Source: Streptomyces sp. LUP47B (lineage in GTDB: Bacteria > Actinomycetota > Actinomycetes > Streptomycetales > Streptomycetaceae). From it: 64,000 bases of DNA. The stretch spans positions 1,283,188 through 1,347,187 of the forward strand of contig NZ_MJAH01000001.1 in assembly GCF_001746295.1 (NCBI RefSeq). Direction: 5' to 3'. Of this stretch, positions 46,604-55,198 are shown in pieces. Position 1 is the stretch's first letter. Each line of letters begins with the position of its first letter. A program made the position numbers and the translations under genes. The notes beneath the pieces are model-generated. The model was not told the DNA's origin. It did no database searches and saw only the letters and a program-made list of their open reading frames with translations.

Positions 46604-46615
46604 CGCACCCCCGTG
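46575..46615 (-). terminator. uppP terminator hairpin, 14-bp stem
   Basis: Arms 46575-46588 (CACGGGGGTGCGAG) and 46602-46615 are perfectly complementary with a 13-nt loop, 4 bp beyond the uppP stop. The distal arm is also the last unit of the 29-bp tandem array. Confidence 0.75.
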
Positions 46616-46619
46616 GCGG

Positions 46620-47456
46620 TCAGCTGCCGAGCGTTCCCGTGGCCAGCAGGCCGAAGAGCAGCAGGCCCACGACGATCCGGTAGACCACGAAGGCGTTGAA
46701 GGAGTGCTTGGCCACGAACTTCAGCAGCCAGGCGATCGAGCCGTAGGCGACCACGAAGGACACGCCCGTGCCGACGGCGAGCGGAGCCGCCCCCACGCCC
46801 GCGCCGAGGGCGTCCTTGAGCTCGTAGATGCCGGCGCCGGTGAGGGCGGGGATGCCGAGGAAGAACGACAGTCGGGTGGCGGCCACGCGGTCCAGGTCGA
46901 GCATCAGGGCCGTGGACATGGTCGCGCCGGAGCGGGAGAAGCCGGGGAAGAGCAGTGCGAGGATCTGCGAGCTGCCGACCAGCATCGCGTCCTTGAACGA
47001 GGTGTCGTCCTCACCACGCTTGTGCCGCCCCATCTGGTCCGCCGCCCACATCACACCGCTGCCGACGATCAGGGAGCCCGCGACCACCCACAGGGACGCG
47101 AGCGCTCCCTCGATGAGCGGCTTGGCGGCCAGACCGACGATGACGATCGGGATGGTCGCGGCGATCACCCACCAGGCGAACTTGTAGTCGTGGTGGTAGC
47201 GCTCCTCCTTGTTGACGAGCCCCCTCCCCCACGCGGAGACGATCCGCACGATGTCCTTGAAGAAGTACACGAGCACGGCGGCGATCGCGCCGACCTGGAT
47301 GACGGCCGAGAACCCGACGACGGCGTCGTCGTCGACGGGGATGTTCATCAAACCCTCGACGATCTTCAGATGGCCGGTGGAGGAGACGGGCAGGAACTCG
47401 GTCACTCCCTCGACGGCTCCGAGGACGACGGCCTGACCGACGCTGATGACGCTCAT
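46620..47456 (-). CDS. uppP: Undecaprenyl-diphosphatase
   Basis: The 278-residue membrane protein has 7-8 helices and both UppP/BacA motifs: 'EGVTEFLPVSSTGHL' (about 16-30) and 'PGFSRSGAT' (about 171-179). It dephosphorylates undecaprenyl pyrophosphate to recycle the lipid carrier for peptidoglycan and other polymers, and overproduction gives bacitracin resistance. It is monocistronic, with a strong hairpin after the stop. Confidence 0.93.
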   Translation of the reverse strand: MSVISVGQAVVLGAVEGVTEFLPVSSTGHLKIVEGLMNIPVDDDAVVGFSAVIQVGAIAAVLVYFFKDIVRIVSAWGRGLVNKEERYHHDYKFAWWVIAATIPIVIVGLAAKPLIEGALASLWVVAGSLIVGSGVMWAADQMGRHKRGEDDTSFKDAMLVGSSQILALLFPGFSRSGATMSTALMLDLDRVAATRLSFFLGIPALTGAGIYELKDALGAGVGAAPLAVGTGVSFVVAYGSIAWLLKFVAKHSFNAFVVYRIVVGLLLFGLLATGTLGS

Positions 47457-47529
47457 GGGATCCAGTTCTTCTCAGGGGAAGGCAGGTGCGGAGGCCCCAG
47501 TCTTACTACACGCGCACAAGCGCCGATGC

Positions 47530-47904
47530 CTACGCCCACACGGCCTGCGCCAGCGCCACGCCCGCGAAGGCCGCCCCGAGACCGGCCACCACGCTCGCGG
47601 CCACGTTGGCCGCGGCGTAGAAACGTGCCCCGGTCTCGCCGAGCCGGAGAGTCTCGTAGGAGAAGGTCGAGTACGTCGTCAGGGCCCCGCACAGACCGGT
47701 GCCCAGGAGGAGTTGGAGGCGGGATCCGGCAGCTCCCTCGGCCACGGCGCCGGTGAGCAGGCCGAGAATCAGACAGCCCGTGACATTGACGGCGAAGGTG
47801 CCCCAGGGGAAGAGCGAGTCGTGCCGGGACTGCACCGCGCGGTCGGTGAGATAGCGGAGCGGGGCGCCGACCATGGCACCTGTGACGACCAGCAGCCAGT
47901 TCAC
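47530..47904 (-). CDS. crcB: Fluoride exporter CrcB/Fluc (subunit 1)
   Basis: The 124-residue protein has four helices and Fluc hallmarks: '[12 protein letters not shown]' near 13, '[10 protein letters not shown]' near 40 and '[12 protein letters not shown]' near 73. Fluc channels are dual-topology dimers; Gram-positive bacteria often encode two partners, as here. The GTG start overlaps the DUF190 stop by 4 bp, completing a coupled crcB-DUF190-crcB operon. Confidence 0.9.
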   Translation of the reverse strand: MNWLLVVTGAMVGAPLRYLTDRAVQSRHDSLFPWGTFAVNVTGCLILGLLTGAVAEGAAGSRLQLLLGTGLCGALTTYSTFSYETLRLGETGARFYAAANVAASVVAGLGAAFAGVALAQAVWA

Positions 47905-48293
47905 AACGACTTCTTACCCTTCGTGCCCGTTCTGCCCCGACTTGTGTCCTGGGTGCCGTCGCGGCCGACGTACCGGATGACCTCGCAGTGGTCGAGGGTC
48001 ACCAGGCCCTCGGTGATGAGTTCGTCGAGCTGCGGAAGGAACTCCCGTACGCGGGTCTCGGTGTCGACGATCACGACGGCCACCGGCAGGTCCTCGCTGA
48101 GGGACAGCAGCCGGGAGGTGTGGATCAGGGAGGACGCACCGAAACCCTCGATGCCGCGGAAGACGCTGGCCCCGGCGAGCCCCGCAGCGTGGGCGCGATG
48201 CACGATCTCGGTGTAGAGGGGTTTGTGGTGCCAGGTGTCGTTCTCGCCGACGTAGACGGTCACGCGCAGGGCGCTGCCGGTCAGCCTCGTCAT
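47901..48293 (-). CDS. DUF190 family protein
   Basis: The 130-residue protein has the DUF190 pattern: '[20 protein letters not shown]', '[20 protein letters not shown]' and '[20 protein letters not shown]'. The fold resembles PII-like ferredoxin-type trimers. DUF190 genes commonly accompany crcB, and its role is unknown, perhaps regulation of the channel. It overlaps both neighbours by 4 bp. Confidence 0.9.
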   Translation of the reverse strand: MTRLTGSALRVTVYVGENDTWHHKPLYTEIVHRAHAAGLAGASVFRGIEGFGASSLIHTSRLLSLSEDLPVAVVIVDTETRVREFLPQLDELITEGLVTLDHCEVIRYVGRDGTQDTSRGRTGTKGKKSL

Positions 48294-48745
48294 GGCTGCC
48301 TCCACTTCAGGACGCGGCGGGTCGCCGTGGACGCCAGCCACACCGCGGTGAGGGCCGCGAGCAGTGTCGCGGCGAGATAGGCCAGGCCCATGGCGGGCCG
48401 GCCGTGATCGACGAGTTTCTGGATGTCGACGGCGTAGGTCGAGAAGGTGGTGAAGCCGCCGAGGACACCGGTGCCGAAGAAGGGGCGGACCAGGCGGTGG
48501 GCGGCCCACACGTCGGTGATGACGACCATGAACACGCCGATGACGGCACAGCCGACGACGTTGGTCCAGAAGGTCGCCCAGGGGAATCCGCCGGGCGGCG
48601 CGGGCCAGTGGAGGGAGAGGGCGTACCGGGCGACGGCTCCGAGGGCGCCGCCCAGCGCGACCACCGCGACGACCGGCGCCTGACCGTGCAGGAGCGACGG
48701 GCGCGTGGGTCCGGCGGGGGCACGGAGGCTCTCCGGGGCTGTCAT
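48290..48745 (-). CDS. crcB: Fluoride exporter CrcB/Fluc (subunit 2)
   Basis: The 151-residue protein has a 25-residue N-terminal extension and then the four-helix Fluc core: '[14 protein letters not shown]', '[11 protein letters not shown]' and '[12 protein letters not shown]' near 95. It differs clearly from the downstream copy, so the two may form a heterodimer. AGGAGAG lies about 10 nt before the ATG. Confidence 0.9.
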   Translation of the reverse strand: MTAPESLRAPAGPTRPSLLHGQAPVVAVVALGGALGAVARYALSLHWPAPPGGFPWATFWTNVVGCAVIGVFMVVITDVWAAHRLVRPFFGTGVLGGFTTFSTYAVDIQKLVDHGRPAMGLAYLAATLLAALTAVWLASTATRRVLKWRQP

Positions 48746-48912
48746 GGTCGTGTCTCTCCTACTCGCCGGGGCCCTGGCACACGGGCGCGCTCCATCGCGA
48801 GTAGGGACCGTTGGCGGCGCCTTCGCCGCGGTTCGGGTACGGCGGGCCCCACCGCCGCGCCGCGAGGGTGATCGCGACCGAGGACCAGGGTAACGCCGGG
48901 GCGCCGCCGGGG

Positions 48913-49875
48913 TCACTTCGCGGCGGGCGGCTCGCACAGCGCGATGCCGCGCTCCCAGAGGCTGCCGAGGACCAGGTGGCCGGCGGCCTCGCAGACGCTG
49001 GTGACCATGCGGAAGCCGGACCGGTTGCGGGCGAGGTGGTGGACGACCTCGCCCGTGTCGTCGACCGCGAGGACACCGATGCTGCCCGTGGGGCGGTAGG
49101 GGGCGCGTACGGCGACACGGGCGGCGGCTCGGCGGACCGGTGGGACGGCGCGGTGCAGCAGGTCGAGCGGGGGCACGCGGGGGCCGGCGAGCGAGACCCA
49201 GATGGGGCCGTCGGGTCCGCCGCGCCAGATGTTGTCAGGCATGCCGGGCAGGTTCTCGGCGAGGGGTTCGGCGCGTCCGGCCTCGGGTCCGTCGAGCCAG
49301 TAACGGGTGAGCCGGCGGGCCCCGGTCTCGGCGACGACCAGGAAGGACTCGTCGCCGCTCGCGGCGAGGCCGTTGGCGAACTGCAGTCCCTCCAGCAGGA
49401 CTTCGGGAGTGTCGTCGCCGGGTGCCAGGCGCAGGAGGCGGCCGGTGCCGGTGTGTTCGACGATGTCGCCGATCCACTGGTCCAGGGGGTAACGGCGGCT
49501 GGAGACGGTGAAGTACACGCTGCCGTCGGACAGTGCGACCACGTTGCTGGCGAACCGCAGCCGCTCCCCCGCCACCTCGTCGGCGATGACGCGCACGGTG
49601 CCGTCGGCGAGGTCGACGCCCAGCAGTCCGCGTTCGGCGTCGCACACCAACAGACCACCGTCCGGGAGGAGTTCGAGACCGAGTGGCCTGCCGCCGGTCT
49701 CGGCGAGCACCTCGACGCGGGCGGCGGACGGTTCCGTCAGTCCGTCGATGCGCAGGATCCGGCCGTCCGCCACTCCGGTGAGAACCCGTCCGCGGGCGTC
49801 GGCGACCACGTCCTCGGGTCCGTGGCCGCCGATCGCGACGTAGTGGCGGGGAGTCAGTGCGGTGGAACGGTCCAT
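48913..49875 (-). CDS. SMP-30/gluconolactonase or strictosidine-synthase-like beta-propeller protein
   Basis: The 320-residue protein has a six-bladed propeller pattern with '[20 protein letters not shown]' (about 19-38), '[20 protein letters not shown]' and '[20 protein letters not shown]'. No signal peptide. The strictosidine synthase-like N-terminal blade and later '[19 protein letters not shown]' suggest a lactonase or esterase, with the substrate unknown. Confidence 0.75.
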   Translation of the reverse strand: MDRSTALTPRHYVAIGGHGPEDVVADARGRVLTGVADGRILRIDGLTEPSAARVEVLAETGGRPLGLELLPDGGLLVCDAERGLLGVDLADGTVRVIADEVAGERLRFASNVVALSDGSVYFTVSSRRYPLDQWIGDIVEHTGTGRLLRLAPGDDTPEVLLEGLQFANGLAASGDESFLVVAETGARRLTRYWLDGPEAGRAEPLAENLPGMPDNIWRGGPDGPIWVSLAGPRVPPLDLLHRAVPPVRRAAARVAVRAPYRPTGSIGVLAVDDTGEVVHHLARNRSGFRMVTSVCEAAGHLVLGSLWERGIALCEPPAAK

Positions 49876-49903
49876 CAGGTGCCTGCCCTTCCGGTGCGGG
49901 TCA

Positions 49904-50191
49904 CTACCAGCCCTTCTCGAACATGCGCGCCACCTCGGCGATGCGCATCTCGTCGCGACGGTAGTACGTGCGCCACCGGATTCTCCTGGTACGCAGCAGA
50001 CCGAGGTTCACGAGCAGGCCGAGGTGGGTCTCCGCGACGGAGCGGGGCACGCCGAGCTTGCCTGCAATGGCGTCGGAGGTGACTCCGTCCCGGGCGGGGT
50101 CACCGTGCCGCTGCGGCGGGAAGTGCGCGGCCGGGTCCTTCAGCCACTCCAGGATGTCCAGACGCCGCTGGCCGGCCGGGATCCTCAGCAT
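49904..50191 (-). CDS. Small winged-helix (ArsR-like) regulator
   Basis: The 95-residue protein is a single winged helix: 'RRLDILEWLKDPAAHFPP', then 'VTSDAIAGKLGVPRSVAETH' as helix-turn-helix, and a basic wing 'RTRRIRWRTYYRRDE'. No metal-binding cysteines are present, so a metal sensor is unlikely. GGAGGGG precedes the ATG at 50191. It lies 28 bp before the SMP-30-like gene start (same strand, upstream gene), so it may regulate it. Confidence 0.8.
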   Translation of the reverse strand: MLRIPAGQRRLDILEWLKDPAAHFPPQRHGDPARDGVTSDAIAGKLGVPRSVAETHLGLLVNLGLLRTRRIRWRTYYRRDEMRIAEVARMFEKGW

Positions 50192-50349
50192 CTCGTCCCC
50201 TCCGCCCCTCCCTCTGCGTGGGTCCACTGTCCCGCAGCCGAAGCCGCCCTGTCCCGGACTCACCGAGCTTGTCCGAGATCAACTCCTCTGGGACAGAGGG
50301 CTGTTGGTGCGCATGGCGGTCGGGGAGGGCAAACACCGGGTGCGTCCAA

Positions 50350-51060
50350 AGGGCTTGGGGCTGGCCCGGGGATCGCGGCCTGGTCGCGGCCCGGAGCCGT
50401 CCGGGGCGTGACGCTGGCCCGGGGGCTTGCGGCTGGTTCGGGACATGAGGCTGATCTGGAGCGTACGGCCGGTCCCGGGCGTGAGGCCGGTCTGGAGCGT
50501 GCAGCCAGTCCCGGGCGTGAGGCTGGCCCAGGGGCTTGCGGCCGATCCGGGGCATGAGGACCGATCTGAAACGTGCAGCCAGTCCCGGGCGTGAGGCTCG
50601 CCCAGGGGCTTGCGGCCGATCCGGGACATGAGGCCGATCTGGAACGTGCAGCCAGTCCCGGGCGTGAGGCTGGCCCAGGGGCTTGCGGCCGATCCGGGAC
50701 ATGAGGCCGATCTGAAACGTGCAGCCAGTCCCGGGCGTGAGGCTCGCCCAGGGGCTTGCGGCCGATCCGGGGCGCGAGGCCGGTCTGCGGCGTGCAGCCG
50801 GTCCGGGGCGCGAGGCCAATCTGGGACGTGCGGCCCGTCCGAGCCGTGAATCCGGTCCAGGGCGTGCAGCCGGTCCCAGGCGTGAGGCTGGCCCAGGGGC
50901 TTGCGGCCGGTCCGGGGCTTAGGGCGATCTGAAGCGTGCAGCCAGTCCCGAGCGTGAGGACAATCCGGCCCGTCCGGCCCGTCCGAGCCGTGAACCCGGT
51001 CCAGGGCATCCAACCGGTCCCAGGCGTGAGGCCGACCCGGTGCGCGAGACGGACGCGGTG
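50350..51060. repeat. Minisatellite of about 18-bp monomers in 72-74-bp higher-order units
   Basis: The gap of 1116 bp between the ArsR-like gene and the beta-galactosidase holds a long array. The text GCAGCCAGTCCCGGGCGTGA recurs at 50501, 50575, 50648 and 50721, with degenerate copies near 50794, 50866, 50938 and 51010, so the higher-order period is 72-74 bp. Within it, monomers resemble CGTGCGGCCGGTCCGGGG. All frames stay open because 18 is a multiple of 3, so open frames here are not evidence for a gene. Confidence 0.9.
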
Positions 51061-51236
51061 CGCGAGACCGACCCAGGCCGCAGCCCCACCCGATCCGCGA
51101 GACCGACCCAGGCCGCAGCCCCACCCGAGCCGCGAGGCCGACCCAGGCCGCAGGCCCACCCGAGCCGCGAGACCGACCCGGGCCGCAGCCCCACCCGAGC
51201 CGCGAAGCCCACCCCGGTCGCGAGGACGGGCCGTGG
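51061..51236. repeat. Tandem array, 35-bp unit, five copies
   Basis: Units beginning GCGAGACCGACCC start at 51062, 51097, 51132, 51167 and 51202 with an exact 35-bp period; the last is degenerate. Each looks like two of the neighbouring 18-bp monomers minus one base. The period is not a multiple of 3. It continues directly from the 73-bp array. Confidence 0.9.
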
Positions 51237-51261
51237 GCTTGCGGGCCTCTCGGGGTGAGGC

Positions 51262-51300
51262 CCCCTCCGCCCGCGGCTCGTGGTCTCGCGGGCGGAGGGG
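51262..51300 (-). terminator. Beta-galactosidase terminator hairpin, 14-bp stem
   Basis: Arms 51262-51275 (CCCCTCCGCCCGCG) and 51287-51300 are perfectly complementary with an 11-nt loop, 7 bp beyond the stop at 51308. The tandem arrays begin on its far side. Confidence 0.75.
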
Positions 51301-51307
51301 AGTCGGT

Positions 51308-53329
51308 TCAGGCGTCGAGCCGGACGACCCGGACGGCGCCCGCCGGGACGGCGAGGCGGCCCGCGGCACGTTCGCCGGTCAGCAGTTCGGTGCCTGCCGC
51401 GTCCAGGGGCACCTTGGCCTCCGAGGTGGTGTGGTTGATCACGAAGACGTAGGAACCGGTCTCTCCGTTCCGCCGGACCACCTCGACGTCGTGGGGCAGG
51501 TCGGCACGCGAGGGGAGCTGGGCGTCCTCGGCGGCCCAGCCGAGCAGGACGTCGAGGCCCTGGGCAGCCAGGCGCGTGGAGACGTACCAGGCCGTGCCCT
51601 CGCCGTGCCGGTGCCGGGTGACGGCGGGGTGACCGGCGGCCAGTCCGTCGGCGTAGGTCCACACCGTCTCGGCGCCGCGCGGCACGACGAACTCGGTCCA
51701 CACGTCGCCGGTGAGCTCGGAGCCGTCGGGTCCGGTGATCCGCACCAGCTGGTCCGGCAGGAGCGGCGAGAACTCCTCGACGGTCAGGCCCAGGACGTCC
51801 CGCAGCGCGCCCGGATGGGCACCCTCGTGGACGGCGTCGTGCTCGTCGACGATGCCGGAGAAGTACGACACGACGAGGGTGCCGCCGTTCTCGACGTACG
51901 CCTTGAGGTTGTTCCCGGCGGCCTCCGTCATCAGATACAGGGCGGGGACGACGACAAGGGGATAAGCCGACAAGTCGGCTTCCGGGTGGGCGAAGTCGAC
52001 CGTGAGGTGACGGTCGTAGAGGGCCTCGTAGAAGGCGTCGGCACGCTCGCGCGCGTCGTGGTCCTCGCTGGGGCGCCAGTCGAGGTTCTGCGCCCACCAG
52101 GAGTGCCAGTCCCACAGGACGGCCACGTCCGCCTGGGTGCGGGTGCCGCGGATCGTGCTCAACGAGTCCAGGGAGGCGCCCAGTTCGACGACCTCGCGCC
52201 ACACGCGTGTGTCGGTGCCGCCGTGCGGGACCATCGCCGAGTGGAACTTCTCGGCGCCGCGCCGCGACTGTCGCCACTGGAAGAACATGGCACCCTCGGA
52301 GCCGCGGGCCACGTGCCCCAGGGAGTTGCGGGCCATCTGACCGGGGGCCTTGGCGGGGTTGCGGGCCTGCCAGTTGACGCCCGAGGTGGAGTGCTCCAGC
52401 AGGATCCAGGGGGCGCCGCCCGCCACCGAGCGGGTGAGGTCGGCGGCCATGGCGAGGTTGACGTGGGTGCGGCGGCCGTCGGTGATCAGGTAGTGGTCGT
52501 TGGTGACGATGTCGACCTCGCGGCCCCAGGCCCAGTAGTCGACGGAGTCACACTGGCTGAGCGCGGTCATGAAGTTGGTGGTGACCGGGACGTTCGGGGA
52601 GAGCCTGTGCAGGATGTCCCGCTCCGCCACGAAGTTCTCGCGCATGGTGGCGTCGGCGAACCGCTTGTAGTCCAGCGCCTGGCCGGGGTTGCCGACGGTG
52701 GCCGCGGTGCGCGGCGGGTCGATCTGCTCGACGGTCGTGTAGTGCTGGCCCCAGAAGGCCGTGCCCCAGGCCTCGTTGACACCGTCGACGCCGCCGTACG
52801 TCGCCTCGAGCCAGCGGCGGAAGTGCGCGGCGCAGGAGTCGCAGTAGCAGGCGGAGACGGGGACGCCGTACTCGTTGTGCACGTGCCACATCGCAAGGGC
52901 CGGGTGGTCGGCGTAGCGCTCGGCGAGCCGGGTGGTGATGTCCGCGGCGGCCGCGCGGTAGGCGCTGTTGCTGTGGCAGATGGCGCCGCGCGAGCCGAAC
53001 GCGAGGCGGGTGCCGTCGGCCGTGAGCGGCAGTGCGTCGGGGTGGGCGCGGTAGAACCAGGCGGGCGGGACGACGGTGGGCGTGCCGAGATCGACGCGGA
53101 CGCCGTTCTCGTGCAGCAGGCCGAGGATCCGGTCCAGCCAGCCGAAGTCGTACACGCTCGGTTCCGGCTCCAGGAGCGCCCAGGAGAAGATCCCTACGCT
53201 GACCATGGTGACCCCGGCCTCGCGCATCAGCCGGACGTCCTCGTCCCAGACGCTCTCGGGCCACTGCTCCGGGTTGTAGTCCCCGCCGAAGGCAAGCCTG
53301 GTGAGGCCCCTGGGGGTGGTCTCCGGCAT
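51308..53329 (-). CDS. GH42 beta-galactosidase
   Basis: The 673-residue enzyme has the GH42 layout: a TIM barrel (about 10-390, opening 'FGGDYNPEQWPESVWDEDVR'), a trimerisation domain and a small C-terminal beta domain. The acid/base Glu lies in 'WHVHNEYGVP' (near 155) and the nucleophile in 'LLEHSTSGVNW'. A Cys cluster in 'ACYCDSCAAHF' fits the zinc site of the family. No signal peptide, so it hydrolyses imported galactosides inside the cell. GGGAGAG precedes the ATG. It is divergent from lacI. Confidence 0.92.
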   Translation of the reverse strand: MPETTPRGLTRLAFGGDYNPEQWPESVWDEDVRLMREAGVTMVSVGIFSWALLEPEPSVYDFGWLDRILGLLHENGVRVDLGTPTVVPPAWFYRAHPDALPLTADGTRLAFGSRGAICHSNSAYRAAAADITTRLAERYADHPALAMWHVHNEYGVPVSACYCDSCAAHFRRWLEATYGGVDGVNEAWGTAFWGQHYTTVEQIDPPRTAATVGNPGQALDYKRFADATMRENFVAERDILHRLSPNVPVTTNFMTALSQCDSVDYWAWGREVDIVTNDHYLITDGRRTHVNLAMAADLTRSVAGGAPWILLEHSTSGVNWQARNPAKAPGQMARNSLGHVARGSEGAMFFQWRQSRRGAEKFHSAMVPHGGTDTRVWREVVELGASLDSLSTIRGTRTQADVAVLWDWHSWWAQNLDWRPSEDHDARERADAFYEALYDRHLTVDFAHPEADLSAYPLVVVPALYLMTEAAGNNLKAYVENGGTLVVSYFSGIVDEHDAVHEGAHPGALRDVLGLTVEEFSPLLPDQLVRITGPDGSELTGDVWTEFVVPRGAETVWTYADGLAAGHPAVTRHRHGEGTAWYVSTRLAAQGLDVLLGWAAEDAQLPSRADLPHDVEVVRRNGETGSYVFVINHTTSEAKVPLDAAGTELLTGERAAGRLAVPAGAVRVVRLDA

Positions 53330-53391
53330 GGGTCTCTCCCGTTTCGAGTAGTTGGGAACGTGCACACACGGCTCCAGAAGTACGCGGCCCA

Positions 53392-53424
53392 AGATAACCG
53401 TACAGAGGTGACCCTTGCCAAGGG
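53392..53424 (-). promoter_or_regulatory. Beta-galactosidase promoter with overlapping LacI-type palindrome
   Basis: On the minus strand TTGGCA (53416-53421), 18 bp and TTATCT (53392-53397) form a plausible promoter. The palindrome CCCTTGCCAAGGG (53412-53424) covers the -35. Its length and place fit an operator for the divergent LacI protein. Confidence 0.5.
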
Positions 53425-53520
53425 CCTGACAGTCGACATTTCTGTGCACGATCCCAGTACGGTCGCATCCCGTCCGTGCCGTCCCACCGCTCGAGCACCC
53501 TCGTGCCGCCCACCGGGGCT

Positions 53521-53526
53521 TAGAGT
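53521..53526 (+). promoter_or_regulatory. Leaderless-type -10 box (TAGAGT) for lacI
   Basis: TAGAGT is followed by 7 bases and the ATG at 53534. No ribosome-binding site is present. Confidence 0.5.
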
Positions 53527-53533
53527 CTTGACC

Positions 53534-54559
53534 ATGAACAGTGCGGGGGGCCGGCGCAAGCCACCGACGATCCACGACGTGGCCCGCGAGGCCGGGGTCT
53601 CGCGGGGCACCGTCTCGCGCGTCCTCAACGGCGGACACTACGTCAGCCCGCCCGCCCTGGAGGCGGTCAACGCCGCCATCCGCAAGACGGGTTACGTCGT
53701 CAACCGGCACGCCCGCTCGCTGATCACCGGCCGCTCCGACTCGGTCGGCTTCCTGCTCACGGAGCCCCAGGAGCGGTTCTTCGAGGACCCCAACTTCAAC
53801 GTGCTGCTGCGCGGCTGCACCCAGGCGCTGGCCGCGCACGACATCCCCCTGCTGCTGATGCTGGCGGGCACCGAGGACGAGCGGCGCCGTATCAAGCGGT
53901 TCATCACGGCGGGCCACCTCGACGGCGTGCTGCTGGTCACCAGCCATTCCGCGGACCCGGTGGCCGAGGAACTGCACAAGGCGGGCGTGCCCGTCGTGCA
54001 GTGCGGCAAGCCCATGAGGTCCGGCTCGAAGGTGAGTTACGTGGCCGCGGACGACCGTGACGGCGCCCGTGACATGGTCCGCCATCTGCTGTCCCTGGGC
54101 CGCCGCCGGATCGGCATCGTGACCGGTCCGCTGGACTCGCCGGGCGGTGTCGACCGTCTCGCCGGCTACAAGGAGGTGCTGACGGAGGCGGGCGTCGGGA
54201 TCGACGAGCGGCTCGTCGTCTCCGGCGACTACAGCAGGGCCGCCGGGGAGGCCGGCGCCGAGCGGCTGCTGGCGCAGGCTCCGGACCTGGACGCCGTGTT
54301 CGTCGCCTCCGACCTCATGGCGCTTGGCGCCCTGTCGGCACTGCGCCGAGCGGGCCGCCGGATCCCCGAGGACGTGGCCGTCGGCGGCTTCGACGACTCC
54401 ATCGCCGCGACCGAGGCCACCCCTCCCCTCACCACGATCCGCCAGCCCTACGACCGCATCAGCGCCGAGATGGTGCGGGTGCTGCTGGCCCAGCTGGGCG
54501 GAGAGGATCCGGCAGCGGTGATCCTGCCCACGGAACTGGTCCGACGCGAGTCGGCCTGA
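53534..54559 (+). CDS. LacI family transcriptional regulator
   Basis: The 341-residue protein has the LacI helix-turn-helix ('TIHDVAREAGVSRGTVSRVL', residues 12-31) with hinge, and a sugar-binding domain (about 65-335) ending 'TTIRQPYDRISAEMVRVLL'. It is divergent from the GH42 gene and probably represses it until a galactoside binds. The frame is open far upstream, but only because of the GC-rich antisense gene and the repeats. Confidence 0.93.
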   Translation: MNSAGGRRKPPTIHDVAREAGVSRGTVSRVLNGGHYVSPPALEAVNAAIRKTGYVVNRHARSLITGRSDSVGFLLTEPQERFFEDPNFNVLLRGCTQALAAHDIPLLLMLAGTEDERRRIKRFITAGHLDGVLLVTSHSADPVAEELHKAGVPVVQCGKPMRSGSKVSYVAADDRDGARDMVRHLLSLGRRRIGIVTGPLDSPGGVDRLAGYKEVLTEAGVGIDERLVVSGDYSRAAGEAGAERLLAQAPDLDAVFVASDLMALGALSALRRAGRRIPEDVAVGGFDDSIAATEATPPLTTIRQPYDRISAEMVRVLLAQLGGEDPAAVILPTELVRRESA

Positions 54560-54608
54560 GACCGGGCGTCGGAGGGGCCGGTGGCCGGCGCCCCCGAAGA
54601 GAAGGCGC

Positions 54609-54626
54609 CTCGCCCGACTGGGCGAG
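54609..54626. terminator. Hairpin after lacI (7-bp stem)
   Basis: CTCGCCC-GACT-GGGCGAG forms a perfect 7-bp stem with a 4-nt loop, 50 bp after the lacI stop. It is a possible terminator. Confidence 0.4.
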
Positions 54627-54781
54627 TATGCATCGGAATGCGCTCATGACCACCTGACCCGGCGTCTTCGTCTCCTGCGGGCGGTGACCGATCAGGATCG
54701 GAGAAGCGCGCACGTCCTCCCCCGGCCTAGCGTGAGATCACCGACGCGGACCGTCGGGACGACCTCACGAAGGAGCGCACC

Positions 54782-55132
54782 ATGACTGCCGGCCTCAAGA
54801 CGATCATCTACCCCGTCAAGGATCTGGCCGCGGCGAAGGCCCTGTTCAGCGCGCTACTGGGGGTGGAGCCGTATGCGGATGAGCCGTACTACGTCGGTTT
54901 CAAGGACGCGGGCCAGGACGTCGGCCTCGACCCGAACGGGCACGCCCGGGGCATGACCGGCCCGGTGCCGTACTGGCACGTCGACGACATCCGGACGACG
55001 CTCGCGGCGCTGGTGGCGGCCGGGGCCGAGACGCTCCAGGACGTCCAGGACGTCGGCGGCGGCAAGCTGATCGCCTTCGTCAAGGACGCGGACGGCAACC
55101 TGGTCGGGATCACCCAGGATCCGCAGGGCTGA
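54782..55132 (+). CDS. VOC (glyoxalase/bleomycin-resistance) family protein
   Basis: The 116-residue protein has two betaalphabetabetabeta modules: 'KTIIYPVKDLAAAKALFSAL' and 'GPVPYWHVDDIRTTLAALVA', ending 'FVKDADGNLVGITQ'. Metal ligands expected in VOC enzymes (His in 'YWHVDD', Glu or similar near the end) are only partly present. Function is unknown. GAAGGAG precedes the ATG. It lies 66 bp upstream of the MarR gene. Confidence 0.85.
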   Translation: MTAGLKTIIYPVKDLAAAKALFSALLGVEPYADEPYYVGFKDAGQDVGLDPNGHARGMTGPVPYWHVDDIRTTLAALVAAGAETLQDVQDVGGGKLIAFVKDADGNLVGITQDPQG

Positions 55133-55150
55133 CACTTTCCTTGCACATAC

Positions 55151-55162
55151 ACTAGTTGCACA
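55151..55162. promoter_or_regulatory. ACTAGTTGCACA, half of the fadH palindrome, before marR
   Basis: This 12-mer is identical to 3895-3906 at fadH. Here the left half is degenerate, and a second TTGCACA lies at 55141-55147. It sits 36 bp before the ATG of the MarR gene, in its promoter, and so looks like an autoregulatory operator. Confidence 0.55.
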
Positions 55163-55186
55163 GACAACAAATGGCCGCTTCGGTGT

Positions 55187-55192
55187 TACCGT
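55187..55192 (+). promoter_or_regulatory. Leaderless-type -10 box (TACCGT) for marR
   Basis: TACCGT is followed by six bases and the ATG at 55199. No ribosome-binding site is present. Confidence 0.5.
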
Positions 55193-55198
55193 GCATGT

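Noticed and set aside
48746..48912. Fluoride riboswitch before the crcB operon
   Set aside because: GATGGAGCGCG occurs in the leader (minus strand), but the downstream partner (a UGAUGgCUCCuAC-like segment) is missing, so the crcB-motif pseudoknot cannot form as known.
50260..51369. Repeat-containing proteins (for example 369 residues on the minus strand)
   Set aside because: The 18-bp monomer keeps all frames open on both strands, the 35-bp block breaks the frame, and no ribosome-binding site or signal peptide is convincing.
50936..54559. A 1207-residue plus-strand protein ending in LacI
   Set aside because: The frame crosses the repeat array and runs antisense to the GH42 gene. LacI has its own start and leaderless promoter at 53534.
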